Source of the DNA: Desulfobacteraceae bacterium
GTDB lineage: Bacteria > Desulfobacterota > DSM-4660 > Desulfatiglandales > Desulfatiglandaceae
Direction of reading: 5' to 3'
Assembly (NCBI GenBank): GCA_011048855.1
Contig: DSCZ01000220.1
Location: forward strand, 1-6,303
Length of the DNA: 6,303 nt
Part shown: positions 1-5,932 of the stretch, piece after piece
How the letters are laid out: each line of letters opens with the position of its first letter
How positions within the stretch are numbered: position 1 is the first letter of the stretch
Notes under the pieces: generated by a model
What the model saw: the letters and a program-made list of their open reading frames with translations, nothing else
Databases searched by the model: none
Told to the model about the DNA's origin: nothing
Made by a program: the position numbers and the translations under genes

Positions 1-2573
1 CTTTAGAGCAGGGAATCGGTGTTTTCTCTCTAAGGGCTCCGCATGAGGCAGGTGAAGCCGTCATCACTGCCGAGGTTGATGGACGAACAGAAACGGCGAA
101 GGTATTTTTTTCACCCCATTTGCGAGACCTGTTTGTTGTGGGCATGGGTGAGGCGGTGATAGGCCGAGGAAGAACCGAAGGGGATTATGGTTTTCTCAAA
201 GACGACACCTGGTTTGATGACGGTTTATATGTCGGCGGTAAGGGAGCCTTCTTCCTGAAGGGAAAAATTCTCGAAGACATTCTGCTGACTGCAGCCTACG
301 ATTCTGACAAAGACAAACGAGACGATCTGTTCCGGGAAAATGACACGACCCTCGATACGGAAGACAAGTACCCGATTTATGGCGACGAAAGCCAGACGGG
401 ATACGAAGCACAATCCACAAGCAGGCTCTATCTCAAATTGGAAAAGAACCGTTCTTCCCTGCTTTACGGTGATTACAAGACCGACCTGAACGAGGCTCGC
501 TTAGCCGCCTACACGAGATCCTTCAACGGTCTGAGATATGAACTCGACACCCCCCTTTTCAAACTGCGGGCCTTCGGCAGCCACACAGATCAGACTCAGG
601 AAATGGACGCGCTGCCAGGGAAGGGGATTTCCGGCTATTATTATCTAAGCAAACGTCCGGTCATGGAAGGCTCGGAACGGGTGGTGATAGAGGTACGCGA
701 CCGTAACCGGCCCGAGAAAGTTATCAGCCGGGAAAGCAGGAGCAGGGGAAGTGATTACGAGATTGATTACGAACTTGGTGCCCTTCTTTTGAAGGAACCC
801 ATCCCGAGCCGCGACAGCGACTATAACCCTGTTTATATTATCGTCAGCTACGAAAGTCGGATGGAAGGTGAAAAATACTATGTTTACGGAGGACGTGGCG
901 CTTATCAACCTTTAACATGGCTGGAAATCGGCGCGACAGGCATAATTGAGGAAAAGGCCCTCGGTGATTATCATCTGCTTGGAACCGACCTGTCCCTGAA
1001 GCTTCCCTGGAATACGCTCATCAAGGCGGAATACGCCCAAACAAAGGGCATCTTTGAGGAAGGGGGGCTTTTCAACTGGTATTCTGATCACGGTTGGTCT
1101 GTGGATCTGGAAAGCCGGCCTATGGATAAGCTGCACCTGAATGCATACTACCGGACTGTGGGTGATTACTTTCTGAATCTGTCGGCCGTAGATGTTTCAA
1201 GAGGGACTACGAAATACGGTCTGGACCTGGTATATCAGATTCAGCCGGACACACAGATCCGCGGCCTCTTCTTCGATGAGCGGGACGACCTCAACAGCAT
1301 GAAGCATCGTCTGGCGGCCGTCGGAGCCCAAAAGAAGCTGGGGAAAACCACAATCGAGGCGGAGATCTCAAGGGAATCCTCCAGCGATACCTACGTACCG
1401 GTGGTGTCCAGCCGCAGACCCTTCGACATCAGCGAAGAAACACCTCAAGAACTCACCGCTGCAAAAGTCGGGATGGAGACCGAGCTTAGCTCGAACCTGT
1501 CGTTGATCCTTAACCACAAACGCAACCTCTCCGGAGAAAGTTACCATACAAGTCAAGCAGGACTGAACTATCGGATAGACGACCGCAGCCGCCTGTACCT
1601 GCGCGAGGAGTACCAGAAATACCAGGAGCGTAGTGAAATGAGGACCCTTTTAGGCGTTGAGTCTCAGTTGACGAACAACACCGTCGCCTTCAACGAATAC
1701 CGCCTCGCGGACGGTGCCGAAGGGTCTCGCAATCAGTCCATCATCGGGCTGCGCAACAAGTTTTTTATAGGAACGGGGCTCAGCGGTAACGTTTCAGGCG
1801 AATACCTCAAAACCGTCAGCGGCACTCAAAGGCAAACCGAGCCCGACTCCATAGCCGGTTCCCTGGGCCTGGAGTACCTGGCAAAAAAATATGTCAAGAT
1901 CACGGGACGTTTCGAGCACCTGAGGGAACTGGACGACAACGGCAGGCATTCATATCTGGGTGAACTGGGTATGGCCTACAAGCTCCACCCCGACTATTCC
2001 CTCCTTTTTCGAGAGCGTTATTTTTACGAGGACGCGGAACTGGGAAAACACACCACCTCCAGGACGATGGTCAGCCTGGCTTATAGACCACTAATGTCGA
2101 ATCGTTTCAGTGCTTTGACAAAGGCCGAGTACAAATACGAGGCTAACTCCATTGCGACCCCGGTATTGCGGGAACAGGCCTGGATTTTTTCCGGCGAGGC
2201 TGTGTGGCAGGCCACGCGAAGGTTGCAGCTCTCGTCCAAATATGCGGGAAAATTTTCGCGCGATGGGCAATTTTCCTCTTACACGGACCTCGCCTCAGTA
2301 CGGTTTCTCTATGACTTGACCGACCGATGGGATGTAGGAGCGGAGTACCGGTTACTGACCAACCATGAGACGAAAAGCAGGCTGCAGGGTGGGGCGGCCG
2401 AGCTGGGCTACCGGGTCGTCAAAAACCTCTGGGTGGCCGCAGGCTATTCCTTCGACAAATTCGACGCCGACCTGACGGGCGACAACTATCAGGGAAAGGG
2501 TCCTTTTTTAAAACTCCGCGTCAAGTTCGACGAAAATACCATGAAAGGATTTTTTGGAAGAGGGAACAATTAA
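1..2573 (+). CDS. Large outer-membrane beta-barrel surface protein, 5'-truncated by the window edge
   Basis: The reading frame is open from base 3 to the TAA at 2571-2573 (856 residues visible), so the start lies upstream of the window; the TTG at 120 is internal. The first ~35 residues (AGEAVITAEVDGRTETAKV) look like the last strands of an invasin/Big-type Ig-like domain. From about residue 40 the protein is a long run of alternating polar/aromatic strands typical of an outer-membrane barrel. It carries motifs that recur in large deltaproteobacterial surface proteins: YPIYGDE (nt ~369-389), LLYGDYKTDL, VVIEVRDRNRPEKVISR, and ALLLKEPIPSRDSDYNPVYI. The last strand is probably FLKLRVKF, followed by a short charged tail (DENTMKGFFGRGNN). 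I infer an outer-membrane-anchored adhesin or secretion-type protein; ligand and function are unknown. The next gene starts 44 bases downstream, with no terminator between, so co-transcription is likely. Confidence is high for a coding outer-membrane protein and low for a specific role. Confidence 0.85.
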   Translation, partial: LEQGIGVFSLRAPHEAGEAVITAEVDGRTETAKVFFSPHLRDLFVVGMGEAVIGRGRTEGDYGFLKDDTWFDDGLYVGGKGAFFLKGKILEDILLTAAYDSDKDKRDDLFRENDTTLDTEDKYPIYGDESQTGYEAQSTSRLYLKLEKNRSSLLYGDYKTDLNEARLAAYTRSFNGLRYELDTPLFKLRAFGSHTDQTQEMDALPGKGISGYYYLSKRPVMEGSERVVIEVRDRNRPEKVISRESRSRGSDYEIDYELGALLLKEPIPSRDSDYNPVYIIVSYESRMEGEKYYVYGGRGAYQPLTWLEIGATGIIEEKALGDYHLLGTDLSLKLPWNTLIKAEYAQTKGIFEEGGLFNWYSDHGWSVDLESRPMDKLHLNAYYRTVGDYFLNLSAVDVSRGTTKYGLDLVYQIQPDTQIRGLFFDERDDLNSMKHRLAAVGAQKKLGKTTIEAEISRESSSDTYVPVVSSRRPFDISEETPQELTAAKVGMETELSSNLSLILNHKRNLSGESYHTSQAGLNYRIDDRSRLYLREEYQKYQERSEMRTLLGVESQLTNNTVAFNEYRLADGAEGSRNQSIIGLRNKFFIGTGLSGNVSGEYLKTVSGTQRQTEPDSIAGSLGLEYLAKKYVKITGRFEHLRELDDNGRHSYLGELGMAYKLHPDYSLLFRERYFYEDAELGKHTTSRTMVSLAYRPLMSNRFSALTKAEYKYEANSIATPVLREQAWIFSGEAVWQATRRLQLSSKYAGKFSRDGQFSSYTDLASVRFLYDLTDRWDVGAEYRLLTNHETKSRLQGGAAELGYRVVKNLWVAAGYSFDKFDADLTGDNYQGKGPFLKLRVKFDENTMKGFFGRGNN

Positions 2574-2605
2574 AAACCAATAAAAACCATAAATCAAAAA
2601 AACTC

Positions 2606-2612
2606 AAGGAGA
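2606..2612 (+). promoter_or_regulatory. Ribosome binding site of the 2618 gene
   Basis: AAGGAGA lies 5 bases before the ATG at 2618. It is a near-perfect Shine-Dalgarno sequence and fixes this start, which also gives a complete signal peptide. Confidence 0.85.
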
Positions 2613-2617
2613 CTGAA

Positions 2618-4423
2618 ATGGCAACAAACACCGGTATGGTTTCAAAATTATGGCATATCATTTTGTGGGTATCTGTTGCTTGGTTTCTTTTTTCCGCCAT
2701 TCCGGCGGCGGCACTTTTGAAAGGAAAGATCACCAGCTATTCAGCAGACCTGGTTATGCTTTCACCAGATGGTAAAGAGGTCGACACATCCAGGCTTTTC
2801 ATCACCCCCGAAGCCTGTCGCGTGGACGGGATGCTCATGGGGGCGGGACAGCAGGGCATGCCCAAGGAAATGACCATCCTGGCACTCAATCACCGGAACA
2901 GGCAGTACATGTATAACCACGACAAGAAACTGGTTTACGAGTCGGACCTTGATGAGCAGCAAATGATGGAAATGCTTAAATCCTATGAGAATGTCGATGC
3001 AGAAAAAATCCTTGGGAAGGAGAAGGTCAGCGACTATCCCTGCATCAAAAAGAAGGTGACCACCACAACAGACGTGATGGGCATGAAAATCACCACCAGC
3101 CAGACAATCTGGCAGTCGGACAGGTTTGAAATGCCCTTGAGAACCCTGACAGAGGAAGGGTATATGTCTGAATTGCGGAACATCGTTACCCAGAAACCTT
3201 CGTCAAACCTGTTTGAGCCTCTTTCTGGATATACCCCGGTAAACAACATGATGGCGGTCATGGGAATGGATTTTTCCGAAGGGTCGATGCCGGAGCCCGG
3301 GACCGAAAAAACCGGGTCCTTGACCGATCGGCAGGATTCTGCCGGGAAATTTTCCCGGGACGACACAGGGAACATGGAAGCCGAGGACATGATGAAAATC
3401 ATGGAAAAGATCATGACCGCCTTCGGCGTTGATTCGGAACAGACGGCCCAGATTCGTGAATCCCTGTCTTACGCCCTGGGTGAATCCCGGCAGATCGAAA
3501 TGGTTTCAGGTGCGGCCGATGGCCTGTGGCAGATCATTCCTCAACGTTCCGGGGACCTGATCGGCAGTGAAATGCAAATGCCCGGCTCTTACTATGTTGT
3601 ACTCGGCACGCAGTCTTCCCTGGCGCAGGTATGCGGATATTATGAAGGCCGGCTGGATCCGGAAGGATGGCAGAACAGCGGCAGCCATATCCAGGACAAT
3701 ATGGGATTTCTGCTTCTCACCCGGGGAGAGCAGCAACTGACGATCAGCTCAGCAGATGACCCGGGCATGGAAGGTAACTTCAAAACCTTTTATTCACTCA
3801 AACTGACAGAACCCTCTCCGGAGTCGCCGCCTTCACCGGCTGATGCCGCTGCATCATCAGGCCCTGAGACCGCCCTTCAGGAGGAGAAAAATGAAAACCT
3901 GGACATCCAAACAACATCGATCAGGGGATTGTTGTTCCATAACAGCGATTTTGAAGCAGGAGATCTGACCAACTGGAGCCCGTCTGGAGATGCTTTTGAT
4001 TTTCAGCCCAGCAAAGGGGACAATCCCACGGCCCGGCGCCGGGGACAGCCGTCAAGCCACCAGGGAGATTACTGGATCGGCACCTATGAGAAGTATCAGG
4101 GAGCTGCCGGACAAAAGCCAGGGCAAACCCAGGGTGACAGGCCTACCGGGACCCTGACCTCGGTATCTTTTGAGATATCCGGTGATCATATCTCTTTTCT
4201 CATCGGTGGAGGAAGTCGGCTGGATTCAGTTTATGTGGCCCTTGTAGTGGACGGGAAAGAGGTCCTGAAGGCCACAGGGAACAACCACGAAAGCATGCAG
4301 CGCGTTACCTGGGATGTCGCAGCCCATAAAGGAAAGTCGGCCGGCATTGTTATCAGCGACCAGCACAATGGTGGTTGGGGCCATATCAATGCCGATGATT
4401 TCAGGTATGGATCTGGTGAATAA
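2618..4423 (+). CDS. Exported multidomain protein: DUF4412/LolA-like N-terminus plus GH32-type jelly-roll C-terminus
   Basis: This is a 601-residue protein. Residues 1-31 form a signal peptide: a short basic start, a hydrophobic stretch at ~12-29, and an AAA cleavage region. There is no lipobox Cys, so it is probably periplasmic or surface-exposed. Residues ~35-208 resemble DUF4412/LolA-like domains: an opening ITSYSADLVM strand, then EMTILALNHRNRQYMY, a repeated-Thr stretch, TIWQSDRFEMPLR and the closing SNLFEPLSGYTPV. Residues ~210-260 are a Met/acidic linker. Residues ~300-396 may be a small alpha/beta module (CGYYEGRLDPEGW). A Pro/Ser/Ala linker (~398-432) leads to residues ~437-597, with NSDFEAGDLTNW, GDYWIGTYE, TGTLTSVSF, ISFLIGGG and GGWGHINADDF. 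This is the pattern of the jelly-roll module known beside GH32 fructanase domains and in other secreted proteins. No glycosidase catalytic domain is present. Cysteines are at 67, 142 and 339. The gene lies 44 bases after the outer-membrane protein gene, suggesting a shared envelope role. Domain assignments are from memory and the function is unknown. Confidence 0.85.
   Translation: MATNTGMVSKLWHIILWVSVAWFLFSAIPAAALLKGKITSYSADLVMLSPDGKEVDTSRLFITPEACRVDGMLMGAGQQGMPKEMTILALNHRNRQYMYNHDKKLVYESDLDEQQMMEMLKSYENVDAEKILGKEKVSDYPCIKKKVTTTTDVMGMKITTSQTIWQSDRFEMPLRTLTEEGYMSELRNIVTQKPSSNLFEPLSGYTPVNNMMAVMGMDFSEGSMPEPGTEKTGSLTDRQDSAGKFSRDDTGNMEAEDMMKIMEKIMTAFGVDSEQTAQIRESLSYALGESRQIEMVSGAADGLWQIIPQRSGDLIGSEMQMPGSYYVVLGTQSSLAQVCGYYEGRLDPEGWQNSGSHIQDNMGFLLLTRGEQQLTISSADDPGMEGNFKTFYSLKLTEPSPESPPSPADAAASSGPETALQEEKNENLDIQTTSIRGLLFHNSDFEAGDLTNWSPSGDAFDFQPSKGDNPTARRRGQPSSHQGDYWIGTYEKYQGAAGQKPGQTQGDRPTGTLTSVSFEISGDHISFLIGGGSRLDSVYVALVVDGKEVLKATGNNHESMQRVTWDVAAHKGKSAGIVISDQHNGGWGHINADDFRYGSGE
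3342..3358. repeat. 17-base palindrome inside the linker-coding region
   Basis: CCGGGAAA and TTTCCCGG form a perfect 8+1+8 inverted repeat. It lies in the part of the 2618 gene that encodes the charged linker (residues ~242-247). It may be a chance product of a relaxed linker or an mRNA hairpin. No role is claimed. Confidence 0.5.
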
Positions 4424-4463
4424 TCCAGAACTCCCCCGAAGCCGGAAATTTTACGACCCCATA

Positions 4464-4481
4464 AATCGGAATAATCGGAAA
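4464..4481. repeat. Tandem 9-base repeat and adjacent small inverted repeat
   Basis: AATCGGAAT is followed directly by AATCGGAAA. Immediately after this, ATTGCA (4481-4486) and TGCAAT (4497-4502) form a 6-base inverted repeat with a 10-base loop. Both lie in the 143-base intergenic gap between the converging 2618 gene and the PIN toxin. They are too weak to assign a function; the second could be a minor hairpin. Confidence 0.35.
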
Positions 4482-4518
4482 TTGCAAGGATTCCAGTGCA
4501 ATCATTGAACATTTTAAT

Positions 4519-4557
4519 CAGCGGGGCGGCTTATTGCGTCCGCTGGGTTTTGTTGTT
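4519..4557 (+). terminator. Probable intrinsic terminator of the 2618 gene (alternatively an attC-like hairpin)
   Basis: CAGCGG (4519-4524) pairs with CCGCTG (4540-4545). The stem can be extended by a G-U pair, one bulged G and two more pairs, leaving an ~8-base loop. The sequence right after it on the + strand is GGTTTTGTTGTT, which fits a weak intrinsic terminator about 95 bases after the stop codon of the envelope operon. On the minus strand the same hairpin follows the PIN toxin but is not followed by a T run. Its arms and the outer AACA/TGTT also resemble an integron attC site. Confidence 0.45.
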
Positions 4558-4560
4558 AGC
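4552..4560. repeat. Left copy of 9-base direct repeat GTTGTTAGC
   Basis: An exact copy of this 9-mer lies at 5340-5348, in the same orientation, on the other side of the VapBC-like block. This copy is 7 bases past the end of the PIN toxin gene (minus direction). It could be a recombination core, a target-site duplication or chance. Confidence 0.45.
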
Positions 4561-4566
4561 ATCATC

Positions 4567-4959
4567 TTATTTCAATAGCTTTACATGCGCGTAATCGAGA
4601 ATTTTTTTATCTAATGTCAACAATGGGCAATTGTAAATTCGCGCGGTTGCTACTATGATTTGATCAGCCGGATCACGATGAAATTCACCGGGAAGTTGAG
4701 TTGATTCTACAGCGATACGAGGAGAAAATTCAATCAATTGAAGTCCGGGATAACTTAGTGCTTGTTCTATCCAATCGAAAACGTCCATGTCAAACGTTAG
4801 TCGTTCGAATTCGACCAATTTGGCCACTTCCCAACATGATATCACACTCACGCCCAAACCATCAGGTTCATGTTCATACATTTTGTCGCGGATACTCGCC
4901 GGTAATTGATTTTCATCAAGCACCCACTTGACCCAAATATGAGTGTCAAGAATGATCAT
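4567..4959 (-). CDS. VapC-like PIN-domain toxin (type II TA ribonuclease)
   Basis: This is a 130-residue PIN-domain protein, the usual VapC size. It opens with MIILDTHIW, giving the first acidic residue D5. E44 follows in SVISCWEVAKL, D96 and D99 in HRDPADQIIVATA, and D117 in LLTLDKKIL. This is the full acidic set expected of a Mg2+-dependent PIN endoribonuclease, so it looks active. Known relatives cleave RNA (often tRNA or rRNA) and are blocked by the antitoxin encoded just upstream. The ATG at 4957-4959 is preferred over an upstream in-frame TTG at 4974: it overlaps the antitoxin stop as ATGA, it has GGGAGG 7 bases upstream, and it puts the PIN motif at the very N-terminus as in the family. 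The RNA target cannot be read from sequence. Confidence 0.92.
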   Translation of the reverse strand: MIILDTHIWVKWVLDENQLPASIRDKMYEHEPDGLGVSVISCWEVAKLVEFERLTFDMDVFDWIEQALSYPGLQLIEFSPRIAVESTQLPGEFHRDPADQIIVATARIYNCPLLTLDKKILDYAHVKLLK

Positions 4960-5198
4960 TGTAGTGCCTCCCAATCACCAACGGCCACGGGCTCTGTCGG
5001 ATCGATATACGTAAATGGGCGTCCTCTTAAAGGGTACCGATTCCGCTTTTTGTCCAGCGTCTGTTGAGATGTTGAGTTCAACAAAGCGGTTTCTCGAAAA
5101 ATCCGGATCATCTGCAAAAGATTCGGAAAATACTCCGGGGGAATCGCTTTGATTTCCTTGATCAGATCTTTTTGATAATTATTAGCTTGGTTAGGCAT
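4956..5198 (-). CDS. VapB-like antitoxin partner of the PIN toxin
   Basis: This is an 80-residue protein overlapping the PIN toxin start by four bases (ATGA), the classic antitoxin-toxin layout with translational coupling. The N-terminal half (YQKDLIKEIKAIPPEYF, then NLLQMIRIFRETALL) is predicted helical and resembles the dimerising part of DUF2281/VapB-like antitoxins. The C-terminal half (NRYPLRGRPFTYIDPTEPVA, ending VGDWEAL) matches the tail style of PIN-associated antitoxins, where such segments wrap the toxin. The ATG at 5196-5198 has AAGGAG (5205-5210) 6 bases upstream. No recognisable HTH or ribbon-helix-helix motif is evident, so whether it binds DNA is open. Its role rests on gene order plus general resemblance. 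Confidence 0.85.
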   Translation of the reverse strand: MPNQANNYQKDLIKEIKAIPPEYFPNLLQMIRIFRETALLNSTSQQTLDKKRNRYPLRGRPFTYIDPTEPVAVGDWEALQ

Positions 5199-5204
5199 TT
5201 TTGG

Positions 5205-5210
5205 CTCCTT
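5205..5210 (-). promoter_or_regulatory. Ribosome binding site of the VapB-like antitoxin
   Basis: On the minus strand AAGGAG lies 6 bases before the ATG at 5198. It fixes the antitoxin start and is stronger than any other candidate nearby. Confidence 0.75.
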
Positions 5211-5211
5211 T

Positions 5212-5322
5212 TTACCAGATTAAAACCAGCTTCTTAGCCTCCTCAGTTTGACCGGAAACTACTAGCTGGTAGAAATAGATGCTGTTACTCAGCAGCGTCG
5301 GGTAGCCGTGGGATCTTGCCAT
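5212..5322 (-). CDS. Doubtful 36-residue small ORF upstream of the VapB-like antitoxin
   Basis: An ATG at 5320-5322 opens a 36-residue frame (MARSHGYPTLLSNSIYFYQL, ending KKLVLIW) that stops at 5212-5214, 13 bases before the antitoxin start. It has no clear Shine-Dalgarno sequence, only GGGG directly before the ATG, and I recognise no family. It could be a leader peptide, the remnant of a longer gene, or chance. The region also carries several inverted repeats that would explain its composition without translation. Confidence 0.2.
   Translation of the reverse strand: MARSHGYPTLLSNSIYFYQLVVSGQTEEAKKLVLIW
5225..5272. promoter_or_regulatory. Inverted repeats upstream of the VapB-like antitoxin, candidate operator
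   Basis: ACCAGCT (5225-5231) and AGCTGGT (5264-5270) are perfect 7-base inverted copies. The second lies inside a near-palindrome CTACTAGCTGGTAG (5259-5272, one mismatched pair). Type II TA operons are usually autoregulated through palindromes just upstream of the antitoxin, and this set begins 27 bases before its ATG. No good -35/-10 pair was found to go with it, so the operator role is inferred. Confidence 0.35.
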
Positions 5323-5325
5323 CCC
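5280..5325. repeat. Two short perfect hairpins between the TA genes
   Basis: TGCTG-TTACT-CAGCA (5280-5294) and GGGAT-CTTGCC-ATCCC (5310-5325) are 5-base perfect stems placed side by side. Neither is followed by a T run on either strand, so they are not obvious terminators. They might be the remains of a mobile element end or an RNA structure; their function is unknown. Confidence 0.3.
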
Positions 5326-5339
5326 CAAGCCCAAGGTAC

Positions 5340-5348
5340 GTTGTTAGC
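5340..5348. repeat. Right copy of 9-base direct repeat GTTGTTAGC
   Basis: This exact 9-base match to 4552-4560 lies 788 bases away. Similarity to a HigB toxin (minus strand) ends directly beside it, which marks the spot as a likely junction between unrelated pieces of DNA. Confidence 0.45.
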
Positions 5349-5354
5349 CCCTTG

Positions 5355-5465
5355 TCAATCTCTTCTTTGTAATGCCTCTAATCGGTTACCCGGTGGCGTT
5401 CGTAAATCATTCAATTGCGTCGCAGCATCAAGCATTATGCTCGTTACCGATTTGATATTAGCAGG
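5355..5465 (-). pseudogene. Remnant of a HigB/RelE-type toxin gene
   Basis: Read on the minus strand from 5465, after a TAA at 5466-5468, the frame gives about 36 residues containing MLDAATQLNDLRTPPGNRLE and then ALQRRD before a TGA at 5355-5357. This matches the conserved centre of HigB-type plasmid-maintenance killer proteins (the LDAAT...L.DLR.PPGNRLEALxGDRxGQ segment). The TGA falls where a conserved Arg (CGA) would be expected, and the next two codons still read QG before similarity is lost at the GCTAACAAC junction. The first ~30 and the last ~30 residues of a normal ~92-residue HigB are missing, and no HigA antitoxin follows. It is dead as a toxin. The family call is from memory of the motif and is fairly secure. 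Confidence 0.7.
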
Positions 5466-5886
5466 TTACTCTCCGCATACGTATTCTGGTTTCTTCAATA
5501 ACAACAATAGCACCCGGGAAAATATCCACATCCTGGCCAAACAGCTTGGTGCAGACACGAGCAACATTCTCGGGTTTCAAATCGTTGAGTCTCAAATAGA
5601 GGATGCCAAAGAACCGTTTTCCTTCATTGATGGCCAATGTCCCGAAGTCAGAGTCATGGCTGAGGATAAACCGCTTTTCCCGAAATGCGATATCCAGGAT
5701 CTCTTGGTCCTCTTTTCCGTACCACCCCTCCTCTTTGATATCAAGCACATCAAGACCCTGGTCCCTAAGGCTTTTCACTACTTTGGAGGCAAGAAGGTCG
5801 AGAATAAATTCTACGGAGATGCGCGTCCCCCGTATAATCGATTTTCCCCCAAGCACCTTTGGGTTTGCTGTTATTCTATCAATCAT
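5458..5886 (-). CDS. Fused DUF433 (N-terminal part) - DUF5615 PIN-like protein
   Basis: This 142-residue frame runs through two proteins that normally form an antitoxin-toxin pair. Residues 1-34 (MIDRITANPKVLGGKSIIRG, then TRISVEFILDLLAS) match the start of DUF433 antitoxins, which are usually ~70-80 residues. From residue 35 (KVVKSLRDQGLDVLDIKEEG) to the end it matches DUF5615/Mut7-C-like PIN toxins of ~110-120 residues. Acidic sites are D60 and E62 (EDQEIL), D78 and D80 (HDSDFG), and a family-like ending VVIEETRIRMR. The toxin's usual opening (F-L-L-D-E/A-N) is absent, but the DUF433 stretch EFILD places D30 at the same spacing before KVV, so the first catalytic-type acid may be supplied by the antitoxin part. 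An in-frame deletion between short similar segments is the simplest origin. The ATG at 5884-5886 is supported by GGAGG 6 bases upstream. Whether the protein is active, inert or an inhibitor is unknown. Confidence 0.85.
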   Translation of the reverse strand: MIDRITANPKVLGGKSIIRGTRISVEFILDLLASKVVKSLRDQGLDVLDIKEEGWYGKEDQEILDIAFREKRFILSHDSDFGTLAINEGKRFFGILYLRLNDLKPENVARVCTKLFGQDVDIFPGAIVVIEETRIRMRRVTC

Positions 5887-5892
5887 GACAGA

Positions 5893-5897
5893 CCTCC
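5893..5897 (-). promoter_or_regulatory. Ribosome binding site of the DUF433-DUF5615 fusion
   Basis: GGAGG on the minus strand lies 6 bases before the ATG at 5886. It shows that the fused gene keeps the antitoxin's own start signal, consistent with the DUF433 gene having been first in the original operon. Confidence 0.75.
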
Positions 5898-5918
5898 ACT
5901 AGGCTTATACGGAAGATC

Positions 5919-5932
5919 AAGCACGCATGCTT
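5919..5932. promoter_or_regulatory. Inverted repeat upstream of the fused TA gene, candidate operator
   Basis: AAGCA-CGCA-TGCTT is a 14-base inverted repeat 33-46 bases before the fusion's start codon. The position suits a TA autoregulatory operator, but the repeat is short and could be chance. Confidence 0.25.

Noticed and set aside
120..122. TTG at 120 as the start of the outer-membrane protein
   Set aside because: The same frame is open and protein-like back to base 3, ending an Ig-like domain, and no Shine-Dalgarno sequence precedes the TTG. The gene starts outside the window.
4804..4816. GTTCGAATTC resembling a tRNA T-loop
   Set aside because: It lies inside the PIN toxin coding sequence, and no acceptor stem or anticodon arm can be built around it.
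4960..4974. Upstream TTG start for the PIN toxin, adding five residues
   Set aside because: The ATG at 4959 overlaps the antitoxin stop, has a Shine-Dalgarno at the right distance and gives the normal PIN N-terminus. The TTG lies inside the Shine-Dalgarno region.
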